Source: Phytophthora hibernalis (taxonomy: Eukaryota; Oomycota; Peronosporomycetes; Peronosporales; Peronosporaceae). From it: 64,000 bases of DNA. Position 1 is the first letter of the stretch. Every line of letters begins with the position of its first letter. Positions 11,807 to 21,792 of the stretch are shown piece after piece. Under the pieces are notes generated by a model. It had not been told where the DNA came from. It searched no databases and worked only from the letters and a program-made list of their open reading frames with translations. The position numbers and the translations under genes were made by a program. Location: assembly GCA_012656075.1 (NCBI GenBank), contig JAAKBF010000168.1, forward strand, positions 792,017 through 856,016. Reading direction: 5' to 3'.

Positions 11807-11982
11807 GGTTGCTACCTTACTTACTTGGCTGGTCGCCTTGGAATCGCTTTGCTTGGTGTAAAGATTCCCCTCCTGCCACACAAGAGATACTTTTCTGCGA
11901 TTGGGTATAATTGAAGTTGAGTTTTAGCCAATGGTGGAAGAGGAGCTGGTGACCAGCAGTCGTAGGTCACTTTGAATTGACC

Positions 11983-14273
11983 ATGGAGCTCAACATCTCG
12001 GCGTCTAGCGGTGCCCGCAAGCCCACCAAGAAAAGAACACGTTCCGAGCCAAGCAGCAAGCCAAGCGTGCGAAATCCAAGGCCGGAAAGACAGGAAAAGA
12101 CGCCCAGAAGCAGCCTGGTCATGCTCCCAGTCGACCGCGAACTGCCAGTACCCAGCAGAACCCAGTGACGCAGCAGTCTAAGGTGGAAGCTGTTAAGACT
12201 GAGACTGTTGCGGTTGAATCTACGACGGTGGGGGATGAAGAATTGATGGAAGTGGCTCCTGTAGAGCACGAAGAGCCGACCGAAGACTCGGAAGAGGAGC
12301 AGCAGGCAGTGAAGCAGGAAGAGAAGGAGACTGGTGGCGATGCTGAGAAGGCCGAAGAGGCAACAGAAGTGAAGCCACAGACCTTTGGCACGCGTCGCAA
12401 CCCCAACAAGGAAAACTACAGTGTGGAGAAGTTCACGCAGTCGAGCGTCCAGATCGATAATGTGCTGTCCAAGCCGTTGACGTCGTCCACCAGTGAGAAG
12501 ATTTTTGCTGCAAACACGTTTGAGTCAATGGGAATGGTGGAGAAGCTGGTGAATGTGCTGAAGAAGGATTCAGAGGGCGGAGGCGGAGGCTTTGGCTTTG
12601 CTCGACCAACTACTGTGCAGGTGCAAACGATCCCGTCGGTGCTGAAGGGCAATGATATTCTAATCAAGAGTGAAACGGGATCCGGTAAGACGCTGTCGTA
12701 CCTGCTGCCTATCGTTCAGAAGCTGCAGGCGGTGTCGCCGCGTATCCAGCGACAGGATGGTTGTCTGGCGCTGGTGCTGGCACCGACACGCGAGTTGTGT
12801 ACGCAAATTTTGGAAACAGCCAACAAGCTCATCCAACCCTTTGTATTCCTCGTGCCTGGTGCTATTATCGGTGGTGAAAAGAAGAAGGCGGAGAAGGCAC
12901 GCCTGCGCAAGGGCATCACTATCCTGATCGCCACTCCCGGTCGTCTGGCAGACCACTTGGCGAACACTCAGTCATTCAACTACTCACGGCTGCAGTTTTT
13001 GGTGCTGGATGAGGCAGATCGCCTGCTAGACATGGGTTTTGAGAAACAAATTACGCAGATCTTGACCATTCTTGATGCCAAAAGACACTGCAGAAGCGTC
13101 AAAACATTTTGGTGTCCGCAACTATTAACAGTGGTGTGCAGCAGTTGGCGAAAATGAGTTTGTTGAAGCCCGTGCTTATTGATGCAGACGCAATTTCTAG
13201 CAGTGAAGGAACAACACCAGAGACCAAACCCAAAACCAAGAGTTCTCTACCCCGCATCAGCTGATGCAGCACTTTATGCTCGTTCCACCAAAGGCACGCC
13301 TTTGTGCGCTGACTTGCTTCTTGCGTGAAGAACTTCGCTACGCTCCTCGTGAAAACAAGACGGGTGCTGGCCCTGGCAAATGCAAGATCGTGGTGTTCCT
13401 GTCTACGTGTGATGCAGTGGATTTCCACTACGCTCTGTTCCGCAAGTGCGCTTGGCCGTCGGGTAAGGGGTCGACTGATGACGCAGAAAGCAGTGGAGAT
13501 AACGGTGTGGCCTCACTCTTTGAAACGAAGGCCCAGTGTTCCGCCTCCACGGCAATATTCCTCAGAAGGAGCGCGTGACCACGTTCAAGAGCTTTTGCTC
13601 ATCGAGTTCTGGCGTTCTGCTCTGTACTGATGTGGCTGCTCGTGGTCTTAACTTGCCGACTGTTAAATGGATTGTGCAGTATGATCCGCCAACGGAAACA
13701 CGCGACTACGTGCATCGTGTGGGTCGAACTGCCCGAAGCGGTAACCAGGGTAGCAGTTTGCTGTTCCTGATGCCGTCCGAGTCGGAGTACCTCAACTATC
13801 TGAGCAAGCAAGGTCTGAAACTGAACGCTCTGAGCCTTGAGAAGACCGTCGCGCGCGTTGGTAAACACGGCGGATTTTTGACCAACTCTCGTAAGAAGCT
13901 GCTTCACGAGGTTGTACAGGGCGACCTGCAGTTCTTGTATGAACAAACGCTTATGGCGGACAAGGAGCTGTTTGAGTTGGCTTGCCAAGCTTTCCACTCG
14001 TTCGTGCGCAGTTACGCGACTCACTCTTCGGACACGCGAAACATTTTCCACGTCCGTAGTCTGCACTTTGGTCACGTTGCCAAGAGTTTCGCTCTGCGCG
14101 ACCCGCCTGCCTCTTCAAAGCTGCGTGACACTGGACGGAATGCCAAGAAGGGTACGCTTCACAAGCGTAAGGAACGTGATGACAAGCAACAGGCTGTGGT
14201 TGACAAGAAACAGAAGAAGGTGCGCGACGAGAGGCGCCGGTACGCGCAGTATGTGTCGGAGTTTGCCGATTAG
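11983..14273 (+). CDS. DDX31: DEAD-box RNA helicase DDX31/Dbp7 (ribosome biogenesis)
   Basis: A nucleolar ATP-dependent helicase needed for assembly of the large ribosomal subunit. A lysine-rich N terminus leads to an acidic Glu-rich linker and then the helicase core: GxGFxRPTTVQ (Q motif), SETGSGKT, APTREL, TPGRL, DEAD with RLLDMGF, VSAT, a FLSTCDAVDFHYALF segment characteristic of Dbp7, VAARGLNLP and HRVGRTAR. The C terminus is basic and ends YVSEFAD. Four single missing bases (near 12030, 13087, 13255 and 13535; the first lies in an A run) split the frame. With them the length is 764 residues. It is convergent with the next gene, 110 bp away. Confidence 0.9.
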
Positions 14274-14383
14274 TAGCTACCCACCCCAAGCACCAACAAT
14301 AACAACACATAGAGTTCTGCATGTTTTTCTGATGTCCGTATGAATTGCATTGGAGTGGATAAAGTTATCGTGCATCGACCGCA

Positions 14384-15137
14384 TTAAGTGCTCTTCCTCT
14401 TCTTCGACTTTTGCTGTTTGGCCTTGCCTTTCTTGGCAGTCTCCTGCTTCTTAGCTTTACTCTTCTTGGACTTTGAAGCAAACAGCGGCGCGAAAACTTC
14501 TGTCACATCAGTGTCTTCCGTAATCTCCACAGCCTTACCATCCACAGCAATCGGCAGTCTCGGAAAAGCTCTAAACAACACGAGAGCATCACCACCTCAG
14601 TCAAACCACTGATAACCTCCTCCTCAAAGAAAAAGAAAACTCACCGAATTAATGTCTGCAGGGAAAGGCAGCACTGAAGCACTGCTGGGCCAGCGTGGTA
14701 TCTTCAGCCTTGTGTCCGTTCACCTCCAGAAAGTGTTGCACGACCTGCTTCGCCGCAACGGGGTTCTCCAGCTCCAGCTCAATGAAGCGCGCGAACTCGT
14801 GCACCACAGCCTCGCGTTCGTGCATCCACTGCACGTTTTGCACCGCGAACGCTCCGTTCTCCACGTCGAACGCGCCGACCACCTGTGGCTCCAAGTATTC
14901 TGCCTCCTCCTCGTTGTCCGTGTCGTCGTCGCTCTGTTGCGTCTTGCCACCGTTGGGTTTGCTGCTCCGGACCAACGCCAAGAGCGTGTGACGCTGTTCC
15001 TCGGTCTTGCACAGCGACAAAATCAGGTCCAGTCCATACTCGACGCCCTTGGGGAGTACTTGGGGCTTCAACGCAGGCGCCAGCGTCGTCACGACGCTCT
15101 GTAGCTGCTGTACAGCGGCCAGCGGATCACTCGCCAT
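14384..15137 (-). CDS. conserved-looking hypothetical protein with lysine-rich tail
   Basis: I do not recognise the family. Exon 1 (15137-14645) and exon 2 (14570-14384) flank a 74-nt intron with GTGAGT and TTTAG ends. Exon 1 ends in a stop just before the donor unless one C is missing in the CCC run near 14662; with it the spliced frame is exactly 226 residues. The N-terminal half is helical, the middle is acidic (SDDDTDNEEEAEYLEP), and the C terminus is a run of Lys/Ser (KKGKAKQQKSKKRK) like a nucleolar signal. Inference: a nuclear, perhaps ribosome-assembly, protein. It shares a 148-bp divergent spacer with Gemin2. Confidence 0.65.
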
Positions 15138-15285
15138 TATGTTGCAACGGTTGGAAGACTGGAACAATTTGGTTGGATGGCTTTCAAGTTTGTAGCGACC
15201 TATAATATAGTCCGTGAGTCACAAATCCGAGCTATCGAAAACGAAGTACACATTTCGACACAATCAATTGCGAATTTGGGCGATC

Positions 15286-16068
15286 ATGATGTCGGCAGCG
15301 CTGCCCATGCAAGGCGAGGAAGCGGTGGACGTGCAGCTCATTCGACGCCGAATGCAGCAAGGTCTGCCTCCACAAGACGTTCAGGAGTATTTATGGAGGG
15401 TGCGACTGGAAGCGGAGGGCATCCCGGACGTGGTGGTGGCTCCAGACGTCGATCCAAGACAGTTTGACGCCCAACAGACCAGCAATATGCCGATGCTGCA
15501 GGCGTTCGGTCTCCAGGAGACGGAAACGACGCGCGTTCCTGACGACAAGTGGAAGAGGGACTTGCTGGCGGATTTTGCAGAGTTGAGGCAGTTAATTGCA
15601 CGCTGGGAAGCCATCGGACCGCCCAAAGCAGAGACCGTGAGAAATGGAGACGTCCCTGTTGAGATCTTGCGCACCCAAGTGCCTAGAATGAGTGACGAGG
15701 ACGGGTGGACCGCCTTCTTCTTCGGCAAAGCAGGAATGGAGATGTCGGCGACTCCACCGCATTTGAGACTGCTGCTGCAGTTCGACCAGGTGCTGACGAG
15801 ACGACTGCTGGACTACCATGCTGCCTGGCTCAGTGAAGGAGATGCGACGCCAATATCTCGAGCACGAGCAGTATGGATATATGCCCTGCTGGCAAGGCTG
15901 GATAAACCCGTGCATGCTACTGTGGCAGCTACGATTCGACAGATTCTACGACGATGCTGGACGTTGAGGGGCGAGCTGGAAGCTCCGACTGAGATTCAGC
16001 TCAAGTCACTGAATATCCTCATTGTCATTGCTGGGGACTTCTTTGGCCAGCTACATGACTTGGAGTGA
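15286..16068 (+). CDS. GEMIN2: Gemin2/SIP1-like spliceosomal snRNP assembly protein
   Basis: Gemin2 binds the Sm-protein pentamer and SMN during assembly of spliceosomal snRNPs. The frame is intact at 260 residues with no intron. The diagnostic N-terminal signature EYLWRVRLEAEGIPDVVVA is present, followed by an acidic loop and a largely helical C-terminal domain (HLRLLLQFDQVLTRRLLDYH, then WIYALLARLDKPVH). ATG 15286 is the first ATG downstream of in-frame GTG/TTG possibilities, and a second Met follows directly. The next gene begins 111 bp downstream on the same strand. Confidence 0.85.
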   Translation: MMSAALPMQGEEAVDVQLIRRRMQQGLPPQDVQEYLWRVRLEAEGIPDVVVAPDVDPRQFDAQQTSNMPMLQAFGLQETETTRVPDDKWKRDLLADFAELRQLIARWEAIGPPKAETVRNGDVPVEILRTQVPRMSDEDGWTAFFFGKAGMEMSATPPHLRLLLQFDQVLTRRLLDYHAAWLSEGDATPISRARAVWIYALLARLDKPVHATVAATIRQILRRCWTLRGELEAPTEIQLKSLNILIVIAGDFFGQLHDLE

Positions 16069-16179
16069 GAAGTGTTCCAAGAGGGCTATAATAAAAGGTT
16101 ACATTTTTATGAATCTATATTTTTCTGTCTGCCGCGACCCCTGGAAGATACCATCGGTCTTGATTGGCATCGACGCAGC

Positions 16180-17608
16180 ATGAAGTCGACGGAGTTGCCA
16201 CCTCTGAAGCGCAGCGAGCAGGAGTTCCTGCAGCAAACAGCACATCAGCGTATCACCACATACGATGGCCACACGTGGGAGTACTACGACTCGGGGAGAT
16301 TGAGTGAAGCAAACGCTGGTCTTCCACCATTGATATGTCTTCCCGGGACGAGTGGAGTAGCTCGCTCGTTCCATTTGCAGCTGCAACAGCTTGGTGCGAA
16401 AGGCTTCCGAGTTTTAGCGGTGAGGTGATGAATGTAAAAATGTGGTTGTGATCATTTTCTAAAAATGTGTCTTTGCGTACGAGCTCAGATCCAGCATCCT
16501 ATTGTTTGGACGCACGAGGAGTGGATCCACAGCTTCGACCGGTTTCTCAACGCTATGAATCTTTCCCAGGTAAGCTTACTGGATATTTATTGACATGTGA
16601 ATAGGAATCATTTAGCAGATAAACTAATGGTGGGACGTTGTGCGTAAGATCCACGTGTATGCTGTGTCTCTAGGCGCCTACTTGATACAGGTATCGCTAC
16701 GAAGTGCTGTTTTTTGTTTGCATGAAGCTTATGCGAATGGGGGCAGCGGTATATGTCCCTGTATCCCCAACGTGTCGAGTCCTTAGCCATGACGCAAGGG
16801 TTTTGTGATACCGGAGTGTACGGTGCCAACGCTCCGTGCATCAAGATGTAAGTGCGTGGTGAATGTTCTCTCCGCGAGCGGTGAACTAATCTACGTGCCA
16901 AATGTAGGCTTCCTTTCATGCCTGACTTCTACTTGAGGAAGTAGGTGGTGTATATTTTTGGCTGTTTTTCGGGAAACAATTAAAGTTTGGGATTCTCTCG
17001 TGGCATGCAGATACATCCTCGAACGCTTTCCAAAGCCGACCTCTGGTTTGGATGCGCAAAACAAAGCAACCGACTACATGATGGAGCACGTGAGTCAGCA
17101 CTTCTCTCTCCAAGAGCCTTGAAAGTGACCAACTAACTTCCTCTATACTTAAACAACAGCTAGGACTTTTATCTCAACAGGAGATAGCGTCACACTTGAC
17201 TTTGAACTGCCTATCGTGCGACCCCGCGAGCTGGAAAATCTTCCTGCCGGATGAAAAGATCACTCTCATTGACGTAAGTACCGACACGTTACCCGGTACC
17301 TCCAATCAACCCCTAAACTGTTTTTCTTTCTTTCTGATTGTAGAGCTATGAAGACACTACTCTTCCGACAAGCTTGAAAGACCAGATCGGCTCCCGCTAC
17401 CCACGCGCCAAACAGGTACATGTATTGCTCGGCTTCGACTGTATCCGCTTCAGTCAAAATCTAACTTCAGCAATATCTGCAATTCTACATTCGACATTCC
17501 TAGGCGATGATCAAGAATGGAGGTGACTTCCCATTCTTATCACACCATGAAGAGGTCAGTATGCACCTTCAAGTGCACTTGCGCGCCAACGGGGTGTTCA
17601 TCGCATGA
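16180..17608 (+). CDS. SPG21: maspardin (alpha/beta-hydrolase fold, SPG21 family)
   Basis: Maspardin is an endosomal/trans-Golgi alpha/beta-hydrolase-fold protein thought to act in vesicle trafficking. Nine exons can be joined: 16180-16419, 16489-16569, 16649-16690, 16747-16847, 16908-16940, 17011-17089, 17160-17273, 17344-17415 and 17504-17608. All introns have GT-AG ends and the spliced frame is open over 288 residues (human about 308). Family landmarks are LICLPGTSGVARSFHLQ, WTHEEWIHSFDRFLNAMNL and the nucleophile-elbow position YAVSLGAYL, where Ala replaces the first Gly of G-x-S-x-G. It ends LQVHLRANGVFIA. An apparent frame break at the G run near 16740 disappears when the acceptor at 16746 is used. 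Confidence 0.9.
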
Positions 17609-17700
17609 ATTTCACCACTTACCTTTGTCCGTTACAATAAATCACAATTTACTGCCAATCAAAAATCACTCATCAATCGGCTTTTTGGTAGCCATACAAA

Positions 17701-19177
17701 ATGACGGTGTGGTCGACCTTCGCAGCTCTTCGCGACGAAGTGGCGCAATGGACCGATGACAGAGCACTGCAGGTTGCGCTCAATAGCTTTGCGACATTTA
17801 TAATTACAATACGAGACTGATGCGTTATCCCTATTGCTCGTTAACCAGGGCGACATCGTCGTGGAAGGCCAATTGATGCACAAGCGACGCATCAGTCGCA
17901 AGTGTTCGTTCTTCGACTTGGCATCGGCGACGACAGGGTCAGGCGGGCAACCCGAACGACTTGAAGTGATTTTGAAGATCATTGATGAAGAATTATCAGT
18001 GGAAGAGGTGGATACGATCCGATACAGAATTAAGGTGGGCGACATCGTCCACGTTCGGGGATTCGTGGAGCGTCTGGGAAGCGGTGCGTCGATTTTGGTT
18101 CACGCGCGCGATATCACGGTCGTCCGCGCGTGGAAAGATGAAAACCAAGGCGTGACATTCCTCCCGTTGCCCACGGTTGTCACTACGACGAATAAACGGC
18201 AGCACACTGAGCAGAGCAAGCAAGAAGAGAGGACGGATAGTGTGAAAGTTCAAACTGATTCGCAACAAGGTTTTTCCGGGAAGGCAGTTGAGCGAGTGCA
18301 CTGCAAGTTCTGGATCAACTCGAAGACTTGCCAGCATGGAGACAATTGCGAATTCTTCCACGTTAGTGATGCCGAGCGGAAGAATGAGCGTGCGAACTGG
18401 CTGAAAGAGCGACTACAGCTTAAACGTGTCCGAGCACACCTGGATGAAGATCCTTCAGATCCGCACGGCAAAACAGGAAAGCAGCACCGTGCTCAAGTAT
18501 TTGTAGCGTGGCTGGTTGAGGTGTTTGGTGCCGATTTTCTTGCGTCCGGCAAGGGTGTAATGGATGTTGCTGGAGGACGAGGTAGTGTGTCATTCGAGCT
18601 GTGGAACAAGAGGCGTCTGCCATGTACACTCATCGAGCCGGTAAGACAAGCTACAGTATTTTGCGACTGCCGGTAGGTCGTAGCGCTGACACAAACTTGT
18701 ATCTCGTTCTGCCACGAACAGCGACAAATGAAGTTGTCAAAACTGCAACACAAATACCTGAAGAAGCAAAAGAAGGAACACAAGCAGTCTGCCGAAGCAG
18801 AGCAACATCTCACCGAGTCGCTTGTGCCACAAGTTATGACACTCTTCAACATGGACTCCTTCCTGGAGAACGCAGAAAATGTTCAACTCGTCGAACGAGC
18901 ATCGATACTCCTAGGTATGCATCCAGACGAGGCCACCGACTCCATCTTCAACGTGGCCATCAAGTTCAACAAGCCTTTCGCTGTGGTGCCCTGCTGTGTG
19001 TTTGGTCAAAAATTTCCTGAGCGTCGGCTCGCCGATGGCAACAAGGTTTTGTCGTACGAAAATTTGGTCGAGTACCTCACAGCAAAGCACCCGGGCATCG
19101 AAAAGGCTTTCCTGCCATTTGATGGGAAAAACTTGGTGCTGTTTCGGCGGCCTCATACTTCAGAAGAGTTCGCGTAA
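17701..19177 (+). CDS. OB-fold + CCCH zinc finger + methyltransferase-like protein
   Basis: Three exons (17701-17772, 17849-18640, 18722-19177) splice to an intact frame of 439 residues. Residues about 25-130 look like an OB-fold nucleic-acid-binding domain (GDIVVEGQLMHKR, then GDIVHVRGFVERLGSG). About residues 185-210 form a canonical C-x8-C-x5-C-x3-H finger (CKFWINSKTCQHGDNCEFFH). A Rossmann-like motif VMDVAGGRGSVSFEL follows, and the C-terminal third contains MHPDEAT and FAVVPCCVFG, a motif set I associate with a little-studied methyltransferase-like family. Inference: an RNA-binding, possibly RNA-methylating protein, but substrate and activity are unknown. It lies 92 bp after maspardin, and its stop is 21 bp from the converging gene. 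Confidence 0.8.
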
Positions 19178-19198
19178 AGTTTGAGAGAATAAACGATT

Positions 19199-20469
19199 TC
19201 ATTTTCGTTTGCGGCCACTATTGCTGACTTGTGAGCTCGATTGGGAAGGTGTGTATTCTATCTGGAAACAAGATAACCCCACTTTGTTGCGTAGTGTTGA
19301 CATCACCACTATGTAGTGCAGTAACATCGACGGGAAATCCCGCCTCCCATCGCATGTACTGCTAAGTGTAGCAGCATTCCACTGCTTCACACGCTCCTGA
19401 CCACGGAATAGCGCAACCTCGCCATCCACACCAAGACAGAGCCACGGAAAGTCTGATTGCTTCGCTTCCGAGGAGGATACAGACCTTCTCACGGGTAATA
19501 GCTTCGCAACAGGAAAGGATACCTGAGCCCACACTTCCGTAGCGAACCGGAAGTCAGGTCTATCCTTCGGCACTGTATCCCGATAGCTCACCAGGCAATA
19601 GATAACCCTGTAAAACGATCATCAGTTCTCTGTCAACAGTACCCTCGCCATTCAAACTACCGACCCTTCCTCTCCAGCTGCCAACACGGCATCTTCTTCA
19701 CCAACCGAGTAGCTCGCGAGCGTTCCGATCGGTGTGCGAGTCGGGATTACCCCGAACTCTTTGCCACGATGCGTCACCAGCAAATGTTTCTGACCAGTAG
19801 CCACAAGAACGTAGTTCGACAGCGTCTTCTCCACATCCAGCAGCTTGGCGTGCGTGATTGCCTTCACTGTAGGTTGGTCCACCGCTGAATAGAAACACTC
19901 GGCGCCCAGTGTCTCTCTTGGAGCAATAGCCGGCAGTCGAGTCTGTTTGGCAACTCAAAGTCGTCAATCCCTAATCTCCCAAACCTCCACTCGTCCACGC
20001 ACCTTCCAGAGGATCTCGAACTGCGTCACGCCGTAGAGATTTCCCAGTGCGTCTCCAACCACAAACTCTCCGTCCCGGTGGTAGCTGATCTGCTGTACAG
20101 CGCTCTCCAGCTGGAACCGCCGCAGCTCCAGCTCCTCGCGCAGAACCACGAGCTCGCCACCCGCGCTGCCGCAAACCAGCAACGCGCTCTGGTCAACTTC
20201 AACAGCGCACACACTCTGCAATGGACACACAATCACTCAGTGCATTACCAGAATGTCCGCAGTGTATCCAAACGCACCGTCACTGCATCTACGCACGCCC
20301 TCAGCTCCCATCGCGCGTGCTCGAGCGGAAGACCGGCGCCTGATTCCCCGTTCGCTGCGCTCGCGCGCAAGCTTCCGTCCGCAGCCCCTACAAAAACGCG
20401 GCCGGCGCTGCCGCCGTGGGCGCACGTCAGCTCGCTGCCCGCCCAGGCGACTGTGCTGGTATTGTCCAT
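19199..20469 (-). CDS. hypothetical protein with beta-propeller-like repeats
   Basis: Not assigned to a family. Probable exons run 20469-about 20240, 20227-about 20020, 19940-about 19665 and about 19610-19199. Best-supported introns are donor GTAATG with acceptor ATTGCAG (near 20226) and donor GTGCGT with acceptor AAACAG (near 19945). One missing base near 20292 is needed, and the last donor is uncertain. Repeated words such as GRVFVGAADGSLRA, LVCGSAGGELVVLRE and EFVVGDALGNLYGV are typical of blades of a WD40/FG-GAP-type propeller. The C terminus is basic (NSGRKRK). It could be a propeller subunit of a complex. I cannot name one with confidence. Confidence 0.55.
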
Positions 20470-20871
20470 TTGCAACCTGCACTTTGAATTGGTCAATGCG
20501 GATATTCTCAATTCTCATAAGTGCGATCATCCTTTTAAAAACTAGATACTACAGTAGTATGTTCTGTCATAGGATATAAGGTTCCACAGGTAATTTGATA
20601 GGTTGTTAACATAGTGAGGAACAGTGAATCAAACACTTATTATTGCAGTCTCATGTGTTTGCGGAGGTTCCTACCCCGCCAAGAAGGTTCGCGGCGCGCA
20701 GAGGAGATGGGGCGAATCATATCAGGGAGATGACGTCGCTTTGCCCTGCTCCCTTGGATCTTAGGAAGGATTGGAAGGACATGGAGGCCTAGTGGCGGAT
20801 GGATGGCGAGGCTTCCTCGTGGCGGTGGATTAAATAATGGTGTTCCTATCCTGACTGTGTGTGGCCACTGG
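20470..20871. other. intergenic region, nothing recognised
   Basis: This stretch lies between the start of the propeller-like gene and the stop of the RasGAP gene, both on the minus strand. It is AT-rich at 20530-20650, which could be promoter sequence for the propeller-like gene. I see no coding or RNA signal. Confidence 0.4.
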
Positions 20872-21792
20872 CTACGGCTGGGTCTGCGTAAGGCCTCCGC
20901 TGCCGGGGCCGCGCGACCAGAAGCGCAGCGAGAACTTGCGCTTGTTCTTGATGGCGTCGTTGGAGCTCATGGAGAGCCCGCGCATCTTCCCGTGGGACGG
21001 CGGGCGTCCCAAGACTCGGCGCGCGGCGACGGCGGCCAGTTTGAGGCTCCTGTGGGCGTCGTGGGCGTGATGGGCCCCACATCGCAGTCCCAGGTCCCCG
21101 GCTCGGGCCGCTGCGACTGCGGCAGCACTTCGTCCCCGAACGCCGAGCGGATCTGGGGGAACCGCACGAGGAAGTTGGCCACGTACGGCTGGAAGGCATA
21201 AATGAAGGCGTTGCTGGCGCTGACAGCGGCGTCGCTGTCCCCCACGGGCGTGCCGCTGAGCGTGTGCTGCAGGATCTTGGCGATCTGCACGCCCACGGGC
21301 CGCGACTGCGCCGTGTGCGCGGGAAAGTCGAAGAGCTCGGGCTTGATGAGTGCCGGACACAGGATCCGCAGGAAGAGCAGGCTGCCCACGACGATGCGCG
21401 CGTCGTGCTTGCACGCCGGGAAGGCCTTGCGGAACTCGGCTAGCATGTAGTGGCAGCCGGCGCGTAGCACAAGCGGCGCGAAGTGGATGGCCTTGGCCAG
21501 CCGCTGGATCACGCTCTTGGCGTAGGCGCACACCTGCGCCGTGGAGGGCGGCGCGCGCGCGCGTACAGCGTCGAGCGCTCGCCGAACACGTCGCGCAGCA
21601 CGTAGCGGAAGTACGCGCGGCCCTGCGAGCGCCCGAGCTTCTTCATGAGCGACGTGAGCTCCGACGTGGACCGCAGGAAGAGCTCCTCGCGCCCGCGCAC
21701 GTCCTGAGCTCGGCCTGCACGGCACGCTCGAGCTCGTGCAGGCGCGGCAGGTCGCTGTGCGAGCGCCGCCGGGGCAGACTCCACTTGGCCAT
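20872..21792 (-). CDS. Ras-GTPase-activating (RasGAP) domain protein, small
   Basis: RasGAPs accelerate GTP hydrolysis by Ras-type GTPases at membranes. The core signature FLRILCPALIKPELFDFP is followed by VGVQIAKILQHTLSG, matching the RasGAP motif (FLR..xPAi..P, then AK.lQ). The putative arginine-finger loop is ELFLRSTSELTSLMKKLG. The C terminus is Ser/Lys-rich. Three single missing bases (near 21705, 21560 in a GC dinucleotide run, and about 21060) break the frame; with them the length is 307 residues, little more than the GAP domain. The ATG at 21792 begins MAKWSLPRRR; larger upstream exons cannot be excluded. The gene is very GC-rich compared with the AT-richer neighbouring spacers. Confidence 0.75.

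Noticed and set aside
16735..16750. Frame break in maspardin at the G run
   Set aside because: Using the acceptor AG at 16745-16746 joins exon 3 to RYMSLYPQRV in frame and at the family spacing, so no missing base is needed.
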